DNA of 64,000 nt. Origin: Rhodococcoides fascians NBRC 12155 = LMG 3623 (GTDB lineage: Bacteria; Actinomycetota; Actinomycetes; Mycobacteriales; Mycobacteriaceae). The stretch spans positions 310,001 through 374,000 of the forward strand of contig NZ_BCWW01000002.1 in assembly GCF_001894785.1 (NCBI RefSeq). Reading direction: 5' to 3'. The notes under the pieces were generated by a model. The model ran no database searches, had not been told where the DNA came from, and saw only the letters and a program-made list of their open reading frames with translations. The position numbers and the translations under genes were made by a program. Below, one piece after another: positions 53,657 to 61,686 of this stretch. Each line of letters starts with the position of its first letter. The first letter of the stretch is position 1.

Positions 53657-54324
53657 CGACTCAACCCTTCTGGTGAGGTCATTCGTTTCAGGAGACCGGC
53701 GACATCGGCTACCAGGCCGCGCGCTACCGGGAGTCGGGCGAGACGAACCGCCTTGGATACGACGGGCACGAGCCCGTCGACCAGAGTGCGGGTGCGAGCC
53801 TGGTTGTCGGACGAATCGGTGACCCAGTGCAGCGTGACGCCCATGTAGATCATCCAGAGCAGCAGCGGGAGTGCATCGTTCAGCGACGCGGGTACCTTCT
53901 GCTTCGATGCATCCAACGTGGTGCGCATCAGATCGATGGCCATGGCTCTGGCGTCGGAGGATTCCTCGGAGAACGGACTGGAGCTGGACCTCGTCGGCAG
54001 CGCCAGCTGGAGGAACGCGCCGCCGAACGCGTGATACGGCGTCAGGACGTCCAAGCCGGAATGCAGAACCGCGGCCAGGTTCTCCGACAGTGACCCGCCC
54101 TGGGTGATGACCTGCTCCGCACGTTCGCGGTGATCGCGCTGGATCACCACATACAACTCGTTGACCAGTTCGTCCTTGCCGGCGAAGTAGTAGTACGCAT
54201 TGCCGAGCGACACGCCGGCCTCGTCGGCTATCCGGCGCATGGTGGTGGCCTGGAACCCCTCTTCGCGAAACAGCCGAAGAGCCACTTCGACCAGCTTGTC
54301 GCGCGTCTCGGATGTGCGGGCCAT
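53653..54324 (-). CDS. TetR-family regulator with autoregulatory operators
   Basis: A 223-residue regulator: HTH ATTMRRIADEAGVSLGNAYYYF (about 25-46) and a long ligand domain. It is the first gene of the tetR-epimerase operon. Two TGAAC(R)TGTTCA sites lie between it and the divergent methyltransferase gene, so it probably represses both directions. Confidence 0.9.
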   Translation of the reverse strand: MARTSETRDKLVEVALRLFREEGFQATTMRRIADEAGVSLGNAYYYFAGKDELVNELYVVIQRDHRERAEQVITQGGSLSENLAAVLHSGLDVLTPYHAFGGAFLQLALPTRSSSSPFSEESSDARAMAIDLMRTTLDASKQKVPASLNDALPLLLWMIYMGVTLHWVTDSSDNQARTRTLVDGLVPVVSKAVRLARLPVARGLVADVAGLLKRMTSPEGLSR

Positions 54325-54341
54325 GCAGTCACCTCATTTTC

Positions 54342-54388
54342 TGAACGTGTTCAAAAAGAACGCTAGACCAATTTTTGAACATGTTCAA
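54342..54388. promoter_or_regulatory. Pair of TetR operators
   Basis: TGAACGTGTTCA (54342-54353, one mismatched pair) and the perfect 14-bp palindrome TTGAACATGTTCAA (54375-54388), about three helical turns apart between divergent tetR and methyltransferase genes. Confidence 0.7.
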
Positions 54389-54424
54389 GCGCAATGGTCG
54401 GGCACTGACCTGGATACTCGACGC

Positions 54425-55099
54425 ATGCTCAGACGAATGGGAACCTCGCTGATCGGAGGCAAGGGGGCTCAATGGGTACAAGCGCTGAACGCGCGGCATC
54501 CGTGGAGTCACAACGACTACTTCCACAGCTGGATTCTCGCCAACCTGCCGAGCCGGCGACGCGAGGCAGTCGACGTGGGTTGTGGCCGTGGCGGTCTCGT
54601 GCACTCTCTCGCACCGTATTTCGATCACGTCACCGGCGTCGACATCGACTCCGACATGCGCCGCCGCACAGGTCTTGCGTGCTCCGATGTCACCAATGTG
54701 ACTGTCTCCGAACGCCAACTCGACTCGTGGGCGCACGAATCCGTCGATCTGATCACGATGATCGCCGTTCTCCACCACCTCGACATCGACGACACGCTTC
54801 GCCAGGTCGAGCGTGTTCTCGCGCCGAACGGCCGGCTGCTCGTCGTGGGTATGGCTGCGCCACGAAGTCCCCGGGATCTGCTGTGGGACGCCGTATCCAT
54901 CGTGACCAACCCGCTGATCGGCTTCGTCGGCCATCCCTGGCCGAGCTCAGCGGGAAAGCAACCGGCACCCTTCCCGGTCAAGGACCCGGTGCTCAGTTTC
55001 GACGAAGTGAAGCGGTCGGTCGACGCGATACTGCCCGGGGCAACGATGCGACATCGCGTCGGATTCAGGCACACCATCGAATGGACGAAGCCTGAGTGA
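54425..55099 (+). CDS. Class I SAM-dependent methyltransferase
   Basis: A 224-residue protein with motif I VDVGCGRGG (about 44-52), TGVDID and MIAVLHHLD. The C-terminal half has an amphipathic stretch. The substrate is unknown. The frame is open from 54200; the ATG at 54425 (MLRRMG) lies after the operator pair and is therefore preferred, with ATG 54437 as alternative. Confidence 0.83.
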   Translation: MLRRMGTSLIGGKGAQWVQALNARHPWSHNDYFHSWILANLPSRRREAVDVGCGRGGLVHSLAPYFDHVTGVDIDSDMRRRTGLACSDVTNVTVSERQLDSWAHESVDLITMIAVLHHLDIDDTLRQVERVLAPNGRLLVVGMAAPRSPRDLLWDAVSIVTNPLIGFVGHPWPSSAGKQPAPFPVKDPVLSFDEVKRSVDAILPGATMRHRVGFRHTIEWTKPE

Positions 55100-55110
55100 C
55101 CGGAAGGTTC

Positions 55111-55125
55111 TCTGCTCTGAGCAGA
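55111..55125. promoter_or_regulatory. PopR-like box before the XRE regulator gene
   Basis: TCTGCT-CTG-AGCAGA, a perfect palindrome with a 3-base spacer, 40 bases before the regulator start. As recalled, the Streptomyces PopR site is TCTGCC-N3-GGCAGA; this matches 10 of its 12 fixed bases. A related box lies before the clpP operon at 56701. Confidence 0.65.
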
Positions 55126-55165
55126 ATCGCCGCCCCTCCATAGCATCGAGGCTTAGGCTCCGATC

Positions 55166-55468
55166 ATGGGCGAGGTCATACGAATCGATGAGCGCCGAGC
55201 AGCGCGCGCAGTGGAACCGCTGTGGCGTGAGGTGGTCGGCCGCCGGCTGCGCGAGCGCAGACACTCCCGCGGCGACACACTCGCCGACGCAGCAGCGCGC
55301 GCAGGGATTGCACCGCAGTATCTTTCGGAGCTCGAACGCGGCCGCAAGGACCCGTCGAGTGAGATCCTTGCGGCCGTCGTCGGGGCACTCGGCACCTCGA
55401 TGGCCGAAATTTCAGGCCTGGCGCATCACGACCTGTCCCGCGGCAATGCGACGTTGATGGCTGCCTGA
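55166..55468 (+). CDS. XRE-type regulator of the ClgR/PopR kind
   Basis: A 100-residue helix-turn-helix protein (about 22-85): LRERRHSRGDTLADAAARAG, then PQYLSELERGRKDPSSE, the recognition segment shared with ClgR and PopR, activators of clpP genes in actinobacteria. The C-terminus ends in MAA, a hydrophobic Ala-rich end of the kind ClpP substrates often carry (PopR and ClgR are known to be degraded by ClpP). It faces the clpP operon and its 3' end overlaps the clpP gene by 43 bases. Confidence 0.8.
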   Translation: MGEVIRIDERRAARAVEPLWREVVGRRLRERRHSRGDTLADAAARAGIAPQYLSELERGRKDPSSEILAAVVGALGTSMAEISGLAHHDLSRGNATLMAA

Positions 55469-56055
55469 CGTCGTCCCTCGAGCACCTGGTCGACGAGGCC
55501 GTACTGCAGCGCCGATGGAGCCGTCAACACCAGGTCACGGTCGGTATCGTGCCGAATCTTCGCGGCATCGCGTCCGGTGTGTTTCGCCAGAATCATCTCC
55601 ATCTCGGCGCGCACCCGGACGATCTCGTCGGCAGCGAGAATGAGATCGGGAATGGTGCCTCGCCCTTGCCCCGCAGGCTGATGCAACACCACCCGGCTGT
55701 GCGTCAACGCCGAACGTCGACCCGGCGCACCTGCGGCGAGCAGCACCGCGCCGGCCGCCACCGCCTGCCCCACACATGTTGTGGCGACAGGGGATCCGAT
55801 GAACTGCATCGTGTCGTAGATCGCCAACATGGCCGCAGTATCGCCGCCCTCGCAGTTGATGTACATCGAGATTTCCTGATCGGGGGAGTCGGCTTCGAGA
55901 TGCAACAGCTGCGCGATCATCGCATTCGCAACACCGGCATCCAGTGCAGTACCGAGGTACACGATGCGTTCGCTGAGCAGATGCGAATACACGTCGACGA
56001 CGCGTTCGCCGCGCGAATCACGGGTGACGACATTGGGAATGGTGTACGTACTCAT
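55426..56055 (-). CDS. ClpP2-like subunit lacking the catalytic serine
   Basis: A 209-residue ClpP homologue close to ClpP2. His125 (VLHQP) and Asp172 region (HDTDRD) are kept, but the active-site serine in ClpP2 GQAASAAAVLL is alanine here (GQAVAAGAVLL, Ala100), and YINSPGG is YINCEGG. It should therefore be proteolytically inactive, probably acting as a structural or regulatory ring. It is coupled to the upstream clpP (ATGA overlap). Confidence 0.9.
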   Translation of the reverse strand: MSTYTIPNVVTRDSRGERVVDVYSHLLSERIVYLGTALDAGVANAMIAQLLHLEADSPDQEISMYINCEGGDTAAMLAIYDTMQFIGSPVATTCVGQAVAAGAVLLAAGAPGRRSALTHSRVVLHQPAGQGRGTIPDLILAADEIVRVRAEMEMILAKHTGRDAAKIRHDTDRDLVLTAPSALQYGLVDQVLEGRRQAAINVALPRDRS

Positions 56056-56660
56056 CGGGCCATCTCCATCCCGAACGACACCCGACGCGCAGGCATGACC
56101 TGATCGAACGAACTGACGATGGCGTCGACGAACCCGTAGTCACGCGCGGCGTCCGCGGTGAACCAACGATCGTGCAAGGAGTCGTCGAATATTTGTTCTC
56201 GTGTCTGCCCGGTGTCGTCGGCGATGAGGCCGAGCACCGTATCGCGGGTATGACGAAGATCGTTGGCCTGCACCTCCACTTCGACAGCAGAACCACCGAT
56301 ACCGGACGAGCCCTGGTGCATCAGAATCCGCGAATGCGGTAGCGCGTAGCGCTTTCCGTGTGTTCCCGACGACAGCAGGAATTGACCGGCGCTGCAGGCC
56401 AATCCGAGTGCCAACGTCGAGACGTCGCAGGGAATCAGGTGCATCACGTCACGGATCGCGAGCATGGCAGGCACCGATCCGCCAGGGGAGTGAATCCACA
56501 GGGCGATATCGGCCGACGGATTCTCGGCCGCCATCGTCAACAGGTGGGTGGTGAGGACGGTGCCGTTGTCGTCGTCGAGTGGGCCGTCGAGCACGAGGAT
56601 TCGATGACGCAGCAGTCGGTCACGCAGTTCGGGTGGGAACATTCGGGGTGTCTCGCTCAT
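56052..56660 (-). CDS. ClpP1-like protease subunit (active-site intact)
   Basis: A 202-residue ClpP with Ser90 (LGLACSAGQFLLSSG), His115 (LMHQGSSG) and the DSLHDRWFT acid region in place. It is closer to ClpP1 and should supply the activity of a ClpP1/ClpP2-like mixed complex with the next gene. The ATG at 56660 (MSETPRMF) was chosen; the frame is open upstream. A PopR-like box lies 41 bases upstream. Confidence 0.9.
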   Translation of the reverse strand: MSETPRMFPPELRDRLLRHRILVLDGPLDDDNGTVLTTHLLTMAAENPSADIALWIHSPGGSVPAMLAIRDVMHLIPCDVSTLALGLACSAGQFLLSSGTHGKRYALPHSRILMHQGSSGIGGSAVEVEVQANDLRHTRDTVLGLIADDTGQTREQIFDDSLHDRWFTADAARDYGFVDAIVSSFDQVMPARRVSFGMEMAR

Positions 56661-56700
56661 GATTCGAGTGTGATCACGAATAGCGCTGCATGCCAACGAT

Positions 56701-56715
56701 TCTGCTGTCGGCAGC
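56701..56715. promoter_or_regulatory. PopR-like box before the clpP operon
   Basis: TCTGCT-GTC-GGCAGC, matching the recalled PopR site TCTGCC-N3-GGCAGA at 10 of 12 fixed bases and the box at 55111 in its left half. It lies 41 bases before the clpP start and 44 before the divergent SRPBCC gene. Confidence 0.65.
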
Positions 56716-56758
56716 GACGCTGCTCAGAGCTGCGCGACGCTCGAGGGACAATGGAGGC

Positions 56759-57226
56759 ATGACCACACTCGAATTCTCCGATTCCGTCGTCGTCGCCGCA
56801 TCCACCGAGGATGTCTATGCCGTCGTATCGGACGTCACCCGAACAGGTGAATGGAGCCCGATCTGCCAGGAATGCCGGTGGAACGAACCCGACGGCGGCG
56901 GTGTGGGATCGACGTTCACCGGACGCAACGTCACTCCCGACCGCACCTGGGAAACGGTCTCGACCGTCGCAGCGGCCGAGCCCGGACGCGAATTCGCGTG
57001 GGTCGTCGGCGACAACTTCGTGCGCTGGGGATACACACTCGAAGCTGTGGACGGCGGCACCCGGCTGACCGAGAATTGGAACTTCCTGCCCGACGGCATC
57101 GCTCTCTTCCACCGCAAATTCGGAGACTCCGCGCATGAGCAGATCGACACCCGCAGCAAGGCTGCACTCGACGGCATTCCGCGCACCCTGGCGGCCATCA
57201 AGCGCATCATCGAATCGGAGTCCTGA
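56759..57226 (+). CDS. SRPBCC-family protein
   Basis: A 155-residue START-like (polyketide cyclase/dehydrase or SRPBCC) protein: SVVVAASTEDVYAVVSDVTRTGEW at the start, a beta-rich core and the C-terminal helix (KAALDGIPRTLAAIKRI). It binds a hydrophobic ligand; the ligand is unknown. It is divergent from the clpP operon. A hairpin follows at 57253. Confidence 0.83.
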   Translation: MTTLEFSDSVVVAASTEDVYAVVSDVTRTGEWSPICQECRWNEPDGGGVGSTFTGRNVTPDRTWETVSTVAAAEPGREFAWVVGDNFVRWGYTLEAVDGGTRLTENWNFLPDGIALFHRKFGDSAHEQIDTRSKAALDGIPRTLAAIKRIIESES

Positions 57227-57252
57227 CAGGTAGGTGCGCTGGCTGTCCCCTT

Positions 57253-57290
57253 TTCGCGTCGGCGCGCGGGATTCCGCCCGTCGACGCGAA
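57253..57290. terminator. Hairpin terminator with interrupted stem
   Basis: Outer arms TTCGCGTCG/CGACGCGAA (9 bp) and an inner CGGG/CCCG pair, between the SRPBCC stop and the start of the next gene. Confidence 0.6.
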
Positions 57291-57331
57291 TTGTGGACAC
57301 TCAGCTCTGTAGTCGCGCCTATTCTGTGCCG

Positions 57332-57781
57332 ATGACGTCCACGGTTCTTCAACTGACCACGGTCCTCGAGCCTCGCGGCCCAGCGGCTGCGATCGTGCTG
57401 ACCGACGCCCAGGTCGCGTCACTCGGCAGCACCAAGACGCCGCCGGTGCGGTTCACGATCGGTGGGCAGACGGTGGCAGGACGCATCGGGCGCATGGGCG
57501 GGGAGAACCTGCTGGGCCTCAACAAGAGTGTGCGCACGACGCTCGGAGTCGAGGCCGGCGACACCGTCGACGTGACCATCGAACTCGACGACGAACCGCG
57601 CACCGTCGAGCTACCGGGCGAGCTCGCCACTGCACTCAACGCCGACCCCGCGGTGCGCGCAGCATTCGACGTGCTGTCTCCGTCGAAGAGGAAAGAACAC
57701 GCACGATCGGTCGCCGACGCCAAGCGCGCCGACACCCGTGACCGTCGCATCGCGTCGATCGTCGAGGCTCTTCGACCCTGA
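57332..57781 (+). CDS. DUF1905 / OmdA (YdeI-like) protein
   Basis: A 149-residue protein: DUF1905 beta-domain (VLEPRGPAAAIVLTDAQVASL ... IGGQTVAGRIGRM ... GVEAGDTVDVTIELDDE) and the OmdA helical tail (SPSKRKEHARSVADAKRADTRDRRI). Its function is not established. The ATG at 57332 gives the family start. Confidence 0.85.
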   Translation: MTSTVLQLTTVLEPRGPAAAIVLTDAQVASLGSTKTPPVRFTIGGQTVAGRIGRMGGENLLGLNKSVRTTLGVEAGDTVDVTIELDDEPRTVELPGELATALNADPAVRAAFDVLSPSKRKEHARSVADAKRADTRDRRIASIVEALRP

Positions 57782-57835
57782 CGTACTACCCGGAAAGGGG
57801 GCGCGGGTGCCAGCGTCGACGGTGGCAGTGCGCGC

Positions 57836-59299
57836 TCACACCACGGTCGCGGGCCTGTTCGATGGGACGACCTCCGTCGACCTATCCGCCGTAGACAGGC
57901 GCGCGAGAATATCCACAGCCGAGGTGATGTCGGGAAGTGAACGAGTGAAGGGGATGCGTTGACGGTCGTCGAAGGCATATCCCGTCCCGAATCGTAGTCC
58001 GGGTGCCAGCAGCACGCCGTGCGACTGAGCTTCGGCGACAAGGACACTGGATCGAAGACCGTCGGGCAGGGAACACCACAACGCCAGCCCGCCGTCCGGA
58101 ACGCGAAAGTGCCAATCAGGCAATCGATCCCGCATCAGAGCAACGGTGTGATCACGTGCGACTCTCGATATGTCGGCGCGCACTCGGCGTACCTCGTCGT
58201 ATTTGCCCATCAATTCGACCGCAGCGAGTTGATCGAGAATGGACGTCGAAAGTTGGCGTCGCGCATATGTGGCGGCAATTCTCGCCAGTAACCCTGCCTC
58301 GGCGCGAACCCACCCGACTCGCAGCCCACCCCACACCGTCTTGCTCGTCGACCCGATCGTCACCGTCGCAACATCCGGCGTTGCCGCCCCGAAGGGTTCG
58401 ATGTCGGGCGACCCGTCGAGGGACAGGTCCGCTGCTACCTCGTCGACGATGGTCAGTACTGCGTGGCGGTGCATCGTTGCGGACAGCTGTCGGCGGGTGC
58501 CGAGGGGGAGTCGAGCTCCCGACGGATTGGAGAAGTCGGGCATGAAATAGGCCAGGGTCGGTGCGCTTTGACGTGCGGCACGGTCTGCTGCCGGCACGAA
58601 CGCCTCGGTGTCGTCCGGGTCGATGGGCACCGGGATGCATCGGCCGCCGAGTGAGTGGACGAGTTCGACGACACCCGGATACGTCGGGTGCTCGACCAAC
58701 ACGCGGGCACCCGGCTCGGTAAATGTCGCCAACACCGCATGGATGGCGTCGGTCGCACCGGAGGTGACGAGGACGTTCTCGGCCGTGGTCGGCACTCCGC
58801 GCCCACGGTAGTAGGCGGCGATCGATTCGCGGAGCTCGAACAGCCCGAGTGGTGCATAGCCGCCGGACGCGAATCGGCCCTGAATCCTTTCGGCCGCGGT
58901 TCTGTACGCATCGGCCAAGAGTGGAGAAGCCGACGGTGACGCGTTGACCAATTCCACTGTGGCACTGTCACGGTCGCCGGCGAGGGAACTCCACGCCGGC
59001 ATCGACCCCGTCGGGGAAACGTATGTGCCCGAGCCCCGTTGGGCGCTGATCCAGCCACCTTCACGGAGGTGGCGATAGGCCGACGCCACCGTGACCCGAC
59101 TGACGTCCAGACTGATCGAGAGTGCCCGCTCGGCGGGTAGCCGCGTCTGAGCCGACACCTCGCCGTTCTCGATCAGCCGCCGCAACTCGTCGGCGATCTC
59201 GAGGTAGAGCGGACCACCGGATCTGTTGCGCAGCGTCGACGGGCCGATACGTGCTGCCAACTCCGGGGCCGAGATCGCGGTGGCGTCGAACAAGTCCAT
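57836..59299 (-). CDS. MocR-family regulator (GntR HTH plus aminotransferase fold)
   Basis: A 487-residue fusion: GntR winged helix (about 25-95; LPAERALSISLDVSRVTVASAYRHL) and a type I aminotransferase domain with the PLP lysine (STSKTVWGG, Lys320) and NPSGARLP. MocR proteins use PLP to sense a metabolite and usually control a divergent gene. A short divergent ORF lies upstream, and three or four TGGACT half-sites separate them. The ATG at 59299 was chosen; the frame is open to 59362. Confidence 0.87.
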   Translation of the reverse strand: MDLFDATAISAPELAARIGPSTLRNRSGGPLYLEIADELRRLIENGEVSAQTRLPAERALSISLDVSRVTVASAYRHLREGGWISAQRGSGTYVSPTGSMPAWSSLAGDRDSATVELVNASPSASPLLADAYRTAAERIQGRFASGGYAPLGLFELRESIAAYYRGRGVPTTAENVLVTSGATDAIHAVLATFTEPGARVLVEHPTYPGVVELVHSLGGRCIPVPIDPDDTEAFVPAADRAARQSAPTLAYFMPDFSNPSGARLPLGTRRQLSATMHRHAVLTIVDEVAADLSLDGSPDIEPFGAATPDVATVTIGSTSKTVWGGLRVGWVRAEAGLLARIAATYARRQLSTSILDQLAAVELMGKYDEVRRVRADISRVARDHTVALMRDRLPDWHFRVPDGGLALWCSLPDGLRSSVLVAEAQSHGVLLAPGLRFGTGYAFDDRQRIPFTRSLPDITSAVDILARLSTADRSTEVVPSNRPATVV

Positions 59300-59350
59300 G
59301 CAGTCCACTGTCGCACACTGGACTGAACTATTCACGGTAAAACCAGTCCA
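59293..59350. promoter_or_regulatory. MocR half-sites
   Basis: Repeated TGGACTG/CAGTCCA half-sites at 59301-59307, 59319-59325 and 59344-59350, with a further AGTCCAT at 59294-59300 inside the start of the MocR gene. MocR operators often consist of such spaced half-sites. Confidence 0.6.
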
Positions 59351-59360
59351 TTGTTGTCGC

Positions 59361-59486
59361 ATGATCGCAATTGGAGCTGTATTGGCCTTGTCATTGGTCG
59401 GCGCGGGATGGACTGTGGTCGCCCTGCGGGAGGGAGGGAGAAGCGCGCCTGCTGGTCCGCCGCGCAGTCGTGTGAACGTCGACTGA
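59361..59486 (+). CDS. 41-residue membrane ORF divergent from MocR
   Basis: A short ORF with one hydrophobic helix (MIAIGAVLALSLVGAGWTV) and a basic tail. MocR genes are often divergent from a larger YczE-type membrane protein; this may be an unrelated small protein or a remnant of one. No ribosome site is evident. Confidence 0.4.
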   Translation: MIAIGAVLALSLVGAGWTVVALREGGRSAPAGPPRSRVNVD

Positions 59487-59511
59487 TGTGGCTGAGCTGC
59501 AGCAAACGCGC

Positions 59512-59593
59512 GCGCATTCGTCAGACGCGTCCGAGTTCGCTACCGATTCGGGGCCTATTTCGCTCGCACCTGGCAAACGCGCGCGCGTTTGCG
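59512..59593. repeat. Palindromic dispersed repeat, copy 2
   Basis: An 82-base element bounded by perfect 14-base inverted repeats (GCAAACGCGCGCGC at 59512 and its complement ending at 59592). Its right end is itself a perfect 20-bp palindrome at 59573-59592. It shares both ends and GCATTCGTCAG with the copy at 46072-46163. It encodes no gene. Confidence 0.75.
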
Positions 59594-59661
59594 AGATCTG
59601 CGGGGGTGGGTGCGAGATCTGTGGGGGTGGTGCGAGAACTGGGGGTGGGTGCGAACTATGG
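59591..59661. repeat. Short tandem repeat next to the palindromic element
   Basis: Three and a half units of about 19-21 bases of the type GCGAGATCTGNGGGGGTGGGT directly follow the palindromic repeat. The G-runs (four tracts) could form a G-quadruplex on the plus strand. It ends 10 bases before the stop codon of the TetR gene. Confidence 0.7.
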
Positions 59662-59670
59662 GCGCCGAGT

Positions 59671-60291
59671 TCAGTTGCCGTCGGCGATGGAGTCGATGAA
59701 CGGCGTCAGCAGCAGGGCGAGATCGTCTGCGGCAGAGACGACATCGTCGGGCGGCTCGGGAATGTAGCTCAGGGCCAGGCGCACGATGGACTTGCTGATG
59801 ACGTCGGCCTGTCGTGGACTTGCGCCCACCCATCCACGCTGAAATGTCTCCGCCAGACGCTCGCCCGCACGGTCGATCAGCACCTCACTGTCGGTGGTGA
59901 TCAGGCGCAGAAGATCCTCCGGCGCGTCGCCGCTGTGCAGAGATCGGACGAGTGGATCCAGACCGCTCAGCTCGAAGAACGACGAAAAGCCCTGTCTCAG
60001 AGCGGCCGACGCATCGTTCTCGTGTTGGTACAGCGCGGTCTCGCACATCGCGACGAACGCGTCCGTCAATCTGATGGCATACCCCTGTGCGACGCCGCGT
60101 CGCGAACCGAACTCGTTGTACAGACTCTGCCTGCTCAACCCCGCGGCCTTGGCGATGTGGCTCATCGTGACGTTGCGCCAGTTGCGCTCGTGCAACAACT
60201 CGCGCAGCGCATCGAGCGCCACATCGCGCGCCAGAGTGGACGCGGCTTCACGGTATCGACCGGGAGTCGACGTCTGTTCGGCGGCGGGCAT
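59671..60291 (-). CDS. TetR-family regulator of the alkane operon (AlkU-like)
   Basis: A 206-residue regulator: HTH NVTMSHIAKAAGLSRQSLYNEF (about 41-62) and a helical ligand domain. It is the last gene of the alkB operon, 10 bases after rubB, the position of alkU in rhodococci and of the related repressor alkX in Dietzia. The palindrome at 63134 is its probable operator. The ATG at 60291 was preferred to the longer ORF start. Confidence 0.85.
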   Translation of the reverse strand: MPAAEQTSTPGRYREAASTLARDVALDALRELLHERNWRNVTMSHIAKAAGLSRQSLYNEFGSRRGVAQGYAIRLTDAFVAMCETALYQHENDASAALRQGFSSFFELSGLDPLVRSLHSGDAPEDLLRLITTDSEVLIDRAGERLAETFQRGWVGASPRQADVISKSIVRLALSYIPEPPDDVVSAADDLALLLTPFIDSIADGN

Positions 60292-60301
60292 GAACACGAC
60301 T

Positions 60302-61516
60302 CTATCGAACGACCGCATGTGGCCTGTCCAGCCAACCTTCTTCGAGACTGTTCCGATCGACGGGGTCCGCGCTCGCGATGAGGGTGCGGACCTGCCGGAT
60401 GTCCTTGGGATGACCTACCCCGATTGCCCCGACGAGCCTGTCGCCGCGCACCGCGCAGGCCGTGAACCGACGGCTTTCGATGGAGCCGCGCACCACGACG
60501 TACTCGTCGTGTGCATCGGTCCACCCCGCGAATTGCAGGTTGACGCCGTGCTGCATGGACCATCCCCACGGGACATCGAGAGCACCGACGTCGAGACCGA
60601 GGATGGATCGCGCCACCCGGGTGGCTTGATCGACGGCTCCGTTCCAGTGCTCACTCCGATACGTCCCGCCGAGTACCGAGTTGGGAACTTCGGCGACGTC
60701 GCCCGCGGCGTAGATGTTCGGTCTCGACGTGCGCATGCCAGCGTCCACCAGGATTCCCGACGCGGTCTCGAGGCCCAGGTCTGCCCCGAGCTCGGTGTTC
60801 GCGACCGAGCCGACGGAAACCAGCACGGTGCCGGCGGACCATGAACGACCGTCCGCGGAGGTTGCGAGAACGGTGCCGTCGGCCAGCTTCTCCAGGCCGG
60901 TGACGGCGACGTCGGTGTGCATCGTGACGCCGTTGTCGGAATGCAGGTCTCGGTACATCTGCGAGATCACGGCCGGTGCGATCCGGTTCAGCGGAGCCGA
61001 TGCCGCCTCCAACACCGTGACCTCGGCGCCGAGCGATCGTGCCGCTGCCGCCGCCTCGCACCCGATCAGGCCGCCGCCGATCACCAGCAGTGATCTCGTT
61101 CGGACGATCTCGGCCTGCAGCGGGGCGACATCGGCTGCGGTGCGAAGGGTGAACACATGCTCGGCACCCGGTAGGTCGAGTTGCCGTGCACGAGAACCCG
61201 TTGCCAGCAGCAGGGCGTCGTACGGGACCGGAGCTCCCTCGTCCAGGTGCACCTCGGAATCGGTGACGGCGGTGGCCGTGACGCCTGCGCGAACATCGAC
61301 CCCGTCGATGGCTGCACCGAGCTGAACCTGATCGACCGATTTCGTACCCAGCAGCAGTTCCTTGGAGACAGTCGGTCGACGGTACGTGGTCTCCGGTTCG
61401 CTACCGACGATCGTGATGGATCCGGTGAAGCCCTCGGCGCGAAGCACTTTGGCGGCGGTGTATCCGGCGGCCCCGGTGCCGACGATCACGACGTTGCCGG
61501 GTTGGCGAGCGGTCAC
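60302..61516 (-). CDS. rubB: Rubredoxin reductase
   Basis: A 404-residue flavoprotein: FAD motif [17 protein letters not shown] motif [16 protein letters not shown] (about 145-160), and the second FAD motif NIYAAGDVA. It passes electrons from NADH to the rubredoxins. The GTG at 61516 overlaps the rubA2 TGA; the frame is open upstream through both rubredoxin genes in another reading. Confidence 0.92.
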   Translation of the reverse strand: MTARQPGNVVIVGTGAAGYTAAKVLRAEGFTGSITIVGSEPETTYRRPTVSKELLLGTKSVDQVQLGAAIDGVDVRAGVTATAVTDSEVHLDEGAPVPYDALLLATGSRARQLDLPGAEHVFTLRTAADVAPLQAEIVRTRSLLVIGGGLIGCEAAAAARSLGAEVTVLEAASAPLNRIAPAVISQMYRDLHSDNGVTMHTDVAVTGLEKLADGTVLATSADGRSWSAGTVLVSVGSVANTELGADLGLETASGILVDAGMRTSRPNIYAAGDVAEVPNSVLGGTYRSEHWNGAVDQATRVARSILGLDVGALDVPWGWSMQHGVNLQFAGWTDAHDEYVVVRGSIESRRFTACAVRGDRLVGAIGVGHPKDIRQVRTLIASADPVDRNSLEEGWLDRPHAVVR

Positions 61517-61686
61517 CCGCGCTCGACCTCGACCATCTCGAAATCGGCCTTGGCCGCACCGCAGTCGGGGCACGACCAGTCGTCGGGAATGTCGTCCCAA
61601 CGCGTGCCGGGTTCGATGCCGTCCTCGGGCCAGCCGAGCTCTTCGTCGTACTCGAATCCGCACTGCACACAGCGGTAAAGCTTCAT
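61513..61686 (-). CDS. rubA2: Rubredoxin, electron-transfer type (RubA2/AlkG2)
   Basis: A 57-residue rubredoxin with two iron knuckles (CVQCGFEYD and [11 protein letters not shown]). It lacks the extra residue seen after the second knuckle in RubA1, which marks the AlkG2 type that can support AlkB. It overlaps rubA1 (ATGA) and rubB. Confidence 0.93.
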   Translation of the reverse strand: MKLYRCVQCGFEYDEELGWPEDGIEPGTRWDDIPDDWSCPDCGAAKADFEMVEVERG

